From Mycobacterium genavense ATCC 51234 (GTDB lineage: Bacteria > Actinomycetota > Actinomycetes > Mycobacteriales > Mycobacteriaceae), in assembly GCF_000526915.1 (NCBI RefSeq), contig NZ_JAGZ01000001.1, positions 496,001-560,000 on the forward strand: a stretch of 64,000 bases of DNA. The letters are read 5' to 3'. A model generated the notes under the pieces. The model was not told the origin of the DNA. It did no database searches and saw nothing but the letters and a program-made list of their open reading frames with translations. The translations under genes and the position numbers were made by a program. Shown here piece by piece: positions 58,065 to 64,000 of the stretch. Every line of letters begins with the position of its first letter. The stretch's first letter is position 1.

Positions 58065-58685
58065 GTGGAAAGCTCCGACATCGCGCCGGCCGCGCTGTCT
58101 GCCCGGGAACGGATATTGAAAGCGGCATATGAACTGTTCAGCCGGCGTGGGATCCGTGCGGTCGGCACCAATGAGGTGATCGAGCGTGCCGGCGTGGCCA
58201 AGGCGACGTTGTACCGCCATTTCACGACGAAGAACGACCTGGTGCTGGCCGTCCTGCAGCGCCGCGAACAGATCTGGACGCACGGGTTGATCGAGGCGCA
58301 GTCGGAGCAGCGGGGCGCGACGCCCGAGCAGCAGTTGCTGGCGATCTTCGACGTCATGCACGAGTGGTTCCAGCTCCGCGACGGCTTCGAAGGGTGCTCT
58401 TTCATCAACGTGCTGCTTGAGTTGGGCGCCGAGCACCTCGCCGGGAAAGCCAGCATCGCGCACATCGACCACGTCCGAGACATCGTGCGCCGCCGCGCGC
58501 TGGCGGCCGGGCTCACCGACGTCGAGGAGTTCGCCTCGTCGTGGCACATCCTGATGAAGGGTGCCATCGTTCTCGCGGCCGTCGGCGACCTGGATGCTGC
58601 TCGGCGCGCCCAGAAGATGGCCATATCGCTGATCGAGCAACACCGGCCGCCCGCTGAGCTGGAGGTGGGGGAGGCGACGGGCTAA
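58065..58685 (+). CDS. TetR family regulator
   Basis: A 206-residue TetR repressor, intact. The HTH is at residues 14-60 (ERILKAAYELFSRRGIRAVG, AGVAKATLYRHFTTKNDL). The C-terminal domain (FDVMHEWFQLRDGFEGCSFINVL) resembles TetR_C_33-type ligand-binding domains. It is divergent from the STAS/GCS2 operon and flanked by matching inverted repeats. GTG 58065 has only a weak ribosome site. Confidence 0.88.
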   Translation: MESSDIAPAALSARERILKAAYELFSRRGIRAVGTNEVIERAGVAKATLYRHFTTKNDLVLAVLQRREQIWTHGLIEAQSEQRGATPEQQLLAIFDVMHEWFQLRDGFEGCSFINVLLELGAEHLAGKASIAHIDHVRDIVRRRALAAGLTDVEEFASSWHILMKGAIVLAAVGDLDAARRAQKMAISLIEQHRPPAELEVGEATG

Positions 58686-58698
58686 CTCGTCCCCGCCG

Positions 58699-59355
58699 TC
58701 ACGCGGCGGTCGTTCCGGTCGTGCGGGCGTGCTCGTCCTCGAATTCGGCGATCGCCCGGGAGGTGCGCTCGCGCAGCAGGATTGCCGCGACGACGCCGAT
58801 GACGATCGCGATGACCAGCGCGATCCAGGAGAACCGTTTCAGCCATCGTTCGGCGGCCATCCCGGCAAAATAGACCAGCGCGGTCGTGCCGCCCGCCCAG
58901 CAGATCGCGCCGGACACGTTGGCCGCCAAGAAGCGCCTGTAGTGCATTTTCAGCGCGCCGGCCAGCGGCCCGGCGAAGATCCGCAACAGGGCGATGAAGC
59001 GCCCGAAGAACACCGCCCGGATGCCCCAGCGGTCGAACAAGCGCTCGGCCAGCATGACGTGCCCGGGGCCGAAATGCTTCGGGAAGCGCCGGCCCAGCCT
59101 GTCGAAGAGCCCCATGCCGAAGCGCCGCCCGATCGAGTAGCCGATCGAATCGCCGACCACCGCGCCCATCACCGCGGCGACGCCGACGCCGATCGGGTTG
59201 ACGGCGATGTCGTGATGCAACGACAGCAGCGCCGCGCTGACCAGGACGATCTCGCCCGGCAGCGGGATGCCCAGGCTTTCCACCCCGACCACACCGCCGA
59301 GCACCAGGTAGACCGCGAGCGGCGGGATGGACTGCAGCAAAGCCTCGACATTCAT
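58699..59355 (-). CDS. DedA family membrane protein
   Basis: A 218-residue DedA/SNARE-associated protein with about four helices (LAVYLVLGGVVGVESLGIPLPGE at the N-terminus, an AALLSLHHDIAVNPIGVG loop, then SWIALVIAIVIGVVAAILL). The family motif GRFIALLRIFAGPLAGALKM (residues about 125-145) is present. DedA proteins are needed for membrane potential and lipid carrier recycling. ATG 59355 is favoured over longer starts because the conserved part begins there, and it overlaps the SGNH stop by ATGA. Confidence 0.88.
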   Translation of the reverse strand: MNVEALLQSIPPLAVYLVLGGVVGVESLGIPLPGEIVLVSAALLSLHHDIAVNPIGVGVAAVMGAVVGDSIGYSIGRRFGMGLFDRLGRRFPKHFGPGHVMLAERLFDRWGIRAVFFGRFIALLRIFAGPLAGALKMHYRRFLAANVSGAICWAGGTTALVYFAGMAAERWLKRFSWIALVIAIVIGVVAAILLRERTSRAIAEFEDEHARTTGTTAA

Positions 59356-60248
59356 GGGTCCAGGATGCCTGACTGATGTCCACCCGGCGTCGCAATGCCG
59401 TCGGCGCGGGCGCCGACGTGCCATCCGCGGACCGGCTGCAGCTCGGGGCGCTTCGGGAATCGCCCGTCGGCCGCGGACAGGCCGCGCATCCGCCGCCACA
59501 GCCAGGGAAAGAAGTTCTCCTGCGTCCAGCGCAGCCTTCCGTACGCGCCGTCGGCGATCGACAGCTGCGTGGGATTGGGATGCGCTGCGGCCCAATCATG
59601 GCTGCTGTCAGGCAAATTGAGGGCTTCGGCGGCCGCGGCGGCAAACAGGATATGGCCTTTGAGGGACGCGTGCACGCGATCGAAACTCCAGGTGTCCCAA
59701 TCGCGCATCGAGGCCGCGTTGTAGAGGTCGACGAGTTTGAATCCGTAACGGCCGGCGGCGACGGTGATCGCGTTGTTCATCCGGGCCAGCCGTTTGGACA
59801 CGATGCGGCCGAACGGCAAAAACTGCGCGACGTTCGGGAACGTCGTCGTCACCACCGTCGCGCCCGATCTGGCCAGCGCCGCATAGACGTAATCGAGTTC
59901 GGCCAGCGCCCGCGGGAATTGTCGTCCCGGCTGGATGACGTCGTTCATCCCGGCGCAAATGGTGATCAGATCCGGCTTCATCGCCAGCGCGGGCGGAATT
60001 TGCTCGGTGAGCACGTCGCCCAGCTTTTTGCCGCGCACCGCGAGATTGGCGTACTGCAGCCCGGGGTAGAGCGTGTCGAGCATGACCGCGAGCCGATCGG
60101 CAAATCCCACGAGACCGGTGGTTTCGTCACCGTCCCAAAGGCCTTCGGTTTGGCTGTCACCGAGGGCGACGAACCTGGAGTATCCGGCCTGCGTAGCGCC
60201 GCACACGATGCCGAGACTAAACCCGATCCGATTCGCCATGCGTGACAT
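59352..60248 (-). CDS. SGNH/GDSL-family hydrolase
   Basis: A 298-residue SGNH esterase. Block I GDSQTEG near residue 30 (catalytic Ser), block II region YANLAVRGKKLGDV, block III GMNDVI near 100, and block V DRVHAS near 191 with the Asp-His pair. It would hydrolyse an ester in lipids or polysaccharide. The tail beyond residue 240 (ENFFPWLWRRMRG) is basic. The start is ATG 60248 or 60239. It is coupled to DedA by overlap. Confidence 0.85.
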   Translation of the reverse strand: MSRMANRIGFSLGIVCGATQAGYSRFVALGDSQTEGLWDGDETTGLVGFADRLAVMLDTLYPGLQYANLAVRGKKLGDVLTEQIPPALAMKPDLITICAGMNDVIQPGRQFPRALAELDYVYAALARSGATVVTTTFPNVAQFLPFGRIVSKRLARMNNAITVAAGRYGFKLVDLYNAASMRDWDTWSFDRVHASLKGHILFAAAAAEALNLPDSSHDWAAAHPNPTQLSIADGAYGRLRWTQENFFPWLWRRMRGLSAADGRFPKRPELQPVRGWHVGARADGIATPGGHQSGILDP

Positions 60249-60307
60249 CCGACCCGAAACGCTGTTGTAGCGTGGCGCTGGCCGGACCGCTCGGCGTCAG
60301 GAGAGTC

Positions 60308-61940
60308 GTGGAATTCAATCTCGCCCAAGTGTTCTTGGCTGTGGCGGCCGCCAATCCCGATCGGGACTGCATCGTATCCGGACACCGACGGTTCACTTTC
60401 TCGCAAACTGCCGAACGCGCCCGACGGTTCGCCCGGGCGCTGCACTCGTGGGGACTGGGCGTGCGTCGGGAACGCAGCGAGCTGGCCGTGCACGAATCGG
60501 GCCAAAGCCATCTCGGTTTGTACCTGGCCAACGGCAACGAGTACCTCGAGGCCATGCTGGGCGCGTACCAGGCTCGGGTTGCGCCGTTCAACGTGAACTA
60601 TCGCTACGTCGCCGACGAATTGGTCTATCTGCTGGGCAATGCCGGCGCCGAAGCCGTGATGTACCAGGGGCGCTTCGCCCCGACGCTGGCCGAGGCGCTG
60701 AAACGGTTGCCCGCTGCGGCTGATCCACGTCGACGACGAGTCCGGAAACGATCCGTTGCCCGGGGCGGTGCGCTACGAGGAGCTGCTGGACCGCAACGAT
60801 GGGGAGCCGCTGGACGTCGTGCCCTCGCCCGACGATCTCTACATCCTCTACACCGGCGGCACCACCGGGATGCCCAAGGCGGTGCTGTGGCGCCAGAACG
60901 ACATCTACCTCAACGCGATGGGCGGCCGGGTGTTCGGCACCGGGGAGATGACGACCAGTCTGGAGGAGATCGTCGAACGATCACGGGCCGAGGGCCCCGG
61001 TTTGATGACGTGCGCGCCGCTGATGCACGGCGCCGCACAATGGGCGGCATTCATCAACCTGTACAGCGGCCGGCCGTTCGTGATGGCGCCGACGACGACG
61101 CACTTCGATCCGGCCGAGGCGTGGGCGCTGGCCAGCCGGGAACGCGTGGCGTCGCTGTCTTTCGTCGGCGACGCGTTCGGGCGGCCCCTGGCCGACGCCC
61201 TGGAAGCGGGGGACTACGACCTGTCCGGGCTGTTCGTGCTGATCACCGGTGGAGCGGCACTCAGCGCTCCGCTCAAGCAGCGGTTCCTCGACCTGTTGCC
61301 GCAGCTGACGATCCTGGACGCGGGCGGGTCGTCGGAATCCGGCTCGCAGATGGGGCAGGTCTCCAGCCGGGCGCAGGGTGCCAGCGGCCGGTTCGCCCCG
61401 AATCCGGGCGCGGTGGTGGTCAGCGCCGACCTGACCCGGACGCTGTCGCCGGGCGACGACGAGATCGGCTGGCTGGCCCAGCGGGGCCTGATACCGCTGG
61501 GCTACCTCGGCGACCCGGAGAAGACCGCCCGGACGTTTCCGGTGATCGACGGGATCCGGCATTCGGTGCCCGGCGACCGGGCCCGCTGGTTCGCCGACGG
61601 CCAGATCGAGCTGCTGGGCCGCGATTCGGTGACGATCAACTCCGGCGGCGAGAAGATCTTCGCCGAAGAGGTCGAGGCCGCGATCACCGGGTATCCCGCC
61701 GTGTACGACGTCGTGGTGACCAGTCGGCCCAGCGCGCGCTGGACCAACGAGGTCGTCGCGATCGTGGCGCTGGCCGACGGCGCGACGGCCGACGCGGACG
61801 GCATCATCGCCGAGGCCGCTCGCCATATCGCGCGTTACAAGCTGCCGAAGGCGGTGGTCTTCCGCGACCGCCTGCAGCGGTCACCGTCCGGCAAGGCCGA
61901 CTACCGGTGGGCGAAAGCCCAGACGGCGCAAGATGTCTGA
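60308..61940 (+). pseudogene. Acyl-CoA synthetase (FadD19-like), frameshifted
   Basis: An AMP-forming ligase of about 544 codons. The first part, from GTG 60308 (EFNLAQVFLAVAAANP), ends at TLAEALKRLP. A +1 insertion near 60715 (extra C) shifts it, and the rest continues ILYTGGTTGMPKAVLWRQND, VLITGGAALSAPLKQRF, FADGQIELLGRDSVTINSGGEKI and a C-terminal SPSGKADYRWAK with the catalytic Lys. The lid and P-loop sequences match FadD19-type synthetases that activate sterol side chains (family resemblance). It overlaps the permease gene by 8 bases. Confidence 0.85.
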
Positions 61941-62965
61941 CCGTAGCCGCGCCGGTGTGCTGGTCGCGCTGAGCGTGTTCGTGGGCGGGCTGCTGTGGGC
62001 GAAGTGGACGCCATATGTCGGCAAGGCCCTGAAAGCACAGCGGACCCATCACTGGTCGGGATCGAACATCCTCGCCGTCGGTGGAGTGCGGGCCGGCGAC
62101 GCTCCGACGTGGCATGCGGCCACCACCTTCTTTTAGGCGTACGTTGCCTCGATTTGTCCGCCGCTGGTGGTGGCGCTGCTGATCAGTGCCGCGATTCAGG
62201 CGCTGGTGCCGCGGGCGTGGTTACCCCGCGTATTGAACCGGCGGGGCTCGATGTCCAGCGGGTTCGCGGGCGGAGTTGCGAGCATGCCTCGATGATGTGC
62301 ACCTGCTGTGCCGCTCCGGTTGCGGTCACATTGCGGCGCAATGGCGTCACCCGCGCCGCCGCCATCGCCTACTGGCTCGGCAACCCGTTACTGAATCCCG
62401 CGGTACTCGTTTTCCTGTTCTTCGTCGCTCCCTGGCAGTGGACGCTGACCCGAGCGGTCGTCAATATCGCGACCGTGATCGGCGTCGCGGTGGCGGTGGC
62501 GTTGGTCACCGGCGCGGGTCGGGACCGTCCGTGCCCGCGGCGGTCGTTCCCGACGATAGCGAGTCCGGCTGGGCTGCAACAAAATTCGTGCGCTCTCTGC
62601 TCTGCTTGTGCTTGGTTCTGTTGCCGGAGTACGCGATCATGGTGCTGCTCGTCGGGGCGCTGCGCGGCTGGCTGGTGACCCTCACCCAGCCGTCTCACCA
62701 CGGGCTGCTCGTCGTGCTCGTCGCGGCGGTCGTCGGCACCCTCATCGTCATTCCGACGGCAGGGGAGATACCCATCCTGCAAAGCCTGGCGCTGCTGGGC
62801 GTTTCGTCGGGGCCGATCGGTGCACTACTGATCACGCTGCCGGCCATCAGCATCCCCGGTGTCGCGATGGTCCTGCGGAGTTTCGGATGGAAGGCGATCG
62901 CAACGGCGACGGGCGTGGTCGTCGCCGCGGGATTGGTCGGCGCGTCAGTTCTCAGCGTGCTGTAG
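61933..62965 (+). pseudogene. DUF318-type permease, multiply interrupted
   Basis: A permease of the PF03773 (ArsP/DUF318) family, about 342 codons, several membrane helices and a cysteine motif MMCTCCAAPV. TAG 62134-62136 follows TTFF (Trp likely), a -1 shift lies near 62287 and another near 62525 before AAVVPDDSESGWAATKFVRSL. The last half (LVVLVAAVVGTLIVIPTAGEIPI) is again well conserved and ends SVL at TAG 62963. It starts inside the FadD gene, so the pair is coupled. Such permeases export metal or organic arsenicals; the role here is unknown. Confidence 0.75.
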
Positions 62966-63011
62966 TCGCGTCGGCCGCAGACGGGTGTGGCGAGTACGGC
63001 AACTGAGTACC

Positions 63012-63824
63012 GTGAAACACGTGCAGAAGAAGCAGCAGCACGCCGCGACCGAGCCGGCCGCCGATTCGCTTGAGCCGCAGTACCCGATCGAGTCGGTGGA
63101 CAATGCGCTCAAGCTGCTGCTCCTGCTGGGCGAGCAACCGCAGATCCGGTTGAGCGAGGCGACCCGCTATCTGGGGGTCGCGTCGTCGACCGCGCACCGG
63201 CTGCTGGCGATGCTGACCTATCGCGGCTTCGTCCGGCAGGACCCGGTGTCCAAGGCCTACCTACCCGGTCCGTCGTTGACCGGTGTGGCGTTTGCGATCT
63301 TCAGCCGCATCGACATCCAGGGCTGCGCCACGCCCGTCATGCGCGCGCTCTCCGACCAGCTGCGGGAAACGACTCATGTCGGGATGCTCGACGGCGCCAA
63401 CGTCCGGTTCGTCGCCGCGGTCGAGGGCCCGACCGCGGTCCGAGTGGCGTCGCGCCTCGGGCGCACGATGCCGGCGCATTGCACCTCGACCGGCAAGGTC
63501 ATGTTGGCCCAGCTGTCGCAGCGGCAATTGCATGCGCTGCTGCCCGACGAACGACTGGAGCGCATCACCGCGCGTTCGATCGGCAGCCGCGCCGAGTTGG
63601 AGGACGAGCTTTTCCGTATCCGCGAGCGCGGCTACGCGACCAACCGCGAGGAGAGCGAGGAAGGCGTCGCCTCGGTCGCGGTGCCCATCCCCACCCGTGC
63701 TCCCGGTTTGCGGCTCGCGCTCAACGCGGCCGCGCCGCAGCATCGCCTCGACAGTACGCGGCATGCTTCGGTGGCGGCCGCACTTGTGAAGGCGGCCAAG
63801 GAGATTGGCGACCAGCTGGGCTGA
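63012..63824 (+). CDS. IclR family transcriptional regulator
   Basis: A 270-residue IclR regulator, intact. The N-terminal winged helix (IESVDNALKLLLLLGEQPQIRLSEATRYLG, STAHRLLAMLTYRGFV, residues about 30-80) is followed by the GAF-like effector domain (VGMLDGANVRFVAAVEG, PAHCTSTGKVMLAQL, RGYATNREESEEGVASVAVPI). It regulates catabolic genes in response to small acids or aromatics. GTG 63012 and GTG 63021 are both possible starts. It stands 46 bases after the permease gene. Confidence 0.9.
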   Translation: MKHVQKKQQHAATEPAADSLEPQYPIESVDNALKLLLLLGEQPQIRLSEATRYLGVASSTAHRLLAMLTYRGFVRQDPVSKAYLPGPSLTGVAFAIFSRIDIQGCATPVMRALSDQLRETTHVGMLDGANVRFVAAVEGPTAVRVASRLGRTMPAHCTSTGKVMLAQLSQRQLHALLPDERLERITARSIGSRAELEDELFRIRERGYATNREESEEGVASVAVPIPTRAPGLRLALNAAAPQHRLDSTRHASVAAALVKAAKEIGDQLG

Positions 63825-63833
63825 GGCGGCCGC

Positions 63834-64000
63834 TCAGTTAGCTAAACCCGGTGTCCGGTAAGGGATTTCCGGGCGCAGGAAAACGTCATTGAGGGTGACG
63901 GTGCGCAGCTTGCGGGTCCGGATGAGCTCCACCAGCTGCCCGTACACCCGGGTGATCGGCGCATGGTTGAGATGGCCGATCACGATGTTCTGTGGCACGA
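63834..64000 (-). CDS. C-terminal part of a polysaccharide deacetylase-like protein (partial)
   Basis: A minus-strand frame enters from the right edge and stops at 63834. The 54 visible residues (IVIGHLNHAPITRVYGQLVELI, then RTVTLNDVF) match the end of NodB-type deacetylases, where the H-x-x loop and a closing TL-DVF strand occur. The rest lies outside the window. Confidence 0.6.
   Translation of the reverse strand, partial: VPQNIVIGHLNHAPITRVYGQLVELIRTRKLRTVTLNDVFLRPEIPYRTPGLAN

Overview
This window is high-GC actinobacterial DNA from a Mycobacterium, most likely a slow-growing non-tuberculous species (inference). The markers are two MmpS/MmpL operons, a PPE protein, an EspC-like/DUF1023/lipoprotein triad, a DUF732 secreted protein, a Ser/Thr kinase with an NHL propeller, a Gap-type glycolipid-addressing membrane protein, F420-type LLM oxidoreductases and several FadD/FadE/enoyl-CoA hydratase genes. 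The species cannot be named from the sequence alone.

Layout. 1-3.1 kb: amidohydrolase plus two acyl-CoA dehydrogenases in one operon. 3.1-8.8 kb: a CsoR/CstR-type sensor with its operator, a P-type ATPase remnant, mmpS-mmpL with a palindromic operator, a Met-rich membrane protein and DUF302. 8.8-13.9 kb: an isocitrate-lyase/PEP-mutase family enzyme, an acyl-CoA carboxylase beta chain, an LLM oxidoreductase interrupted by a 19-G tract, a P450 and an SDR remnant. 13.9-27.2 kb: a ruined lipopeptide-type locus holding TetR, an ABC ATPase plus YhgE/Pip permease, a VOC stub, an SDR fused to NRPS remains, an NRPS stub, an MGT-type glycosyltransferase, Gap, a GT4 glycosyltransferase and a NodB deacetylase. 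27.2-32.6 kb: housekeeping and signalling genes (DUF732, NHL kinase, GtrA, VOC, PhoU, DUF3349). 33-35.7 kb: a type VII-associated triad. 35.7-38.7 kb: an AbiE-type toxin-antitoxin pair and unknown remnants next to four tRNA genes (38.7-39.2 kb). 39.4-42.2 kb: an MFS-cNMP-binding fusion coupled to an ATP-grasp ligase. 42.4-46.4 kb: a second, broken mmpS-mmpL-tetR operon. 46.4-49.2 kb: a PPE/ESX-like remnant, PPE and a zinc-ribbon protein. 49.2-64 kb: a lipid and redox region (ECH, MBL hydrolase, two FadDs, LysR, two SDR/catalase-type genes, TauE, GCS2, STAS, TetR, DedA, SGNH, permease, IclR).

The dominant property is damage. About half of the protein genes carry a premature stop, an indel, an internal deletion or a truncation, although their flanking protein sequence looks well conserved. 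All three stop codons appear as lesions and also as normal terminators, so recoding is not the explanation. Either this is a recently and heavily pseudogenised genome, or the consensus contains many errors; the sequence alone cannot decide. The large deletions (NRPS, MmpL, P-type ATPase) are less easily explained by base-calling error. Two homopolymers (G19 and C17) interrupt genes where about six bases are expected.

Role (inference): the region combines export and assembly of complex cell-envelope lipids or lipopeptides with fatty-acid and sterol-like beta-oxidation and several TetR/LysR/IclR switches. Much of the envelope-lipid machinery appears to have been lost.
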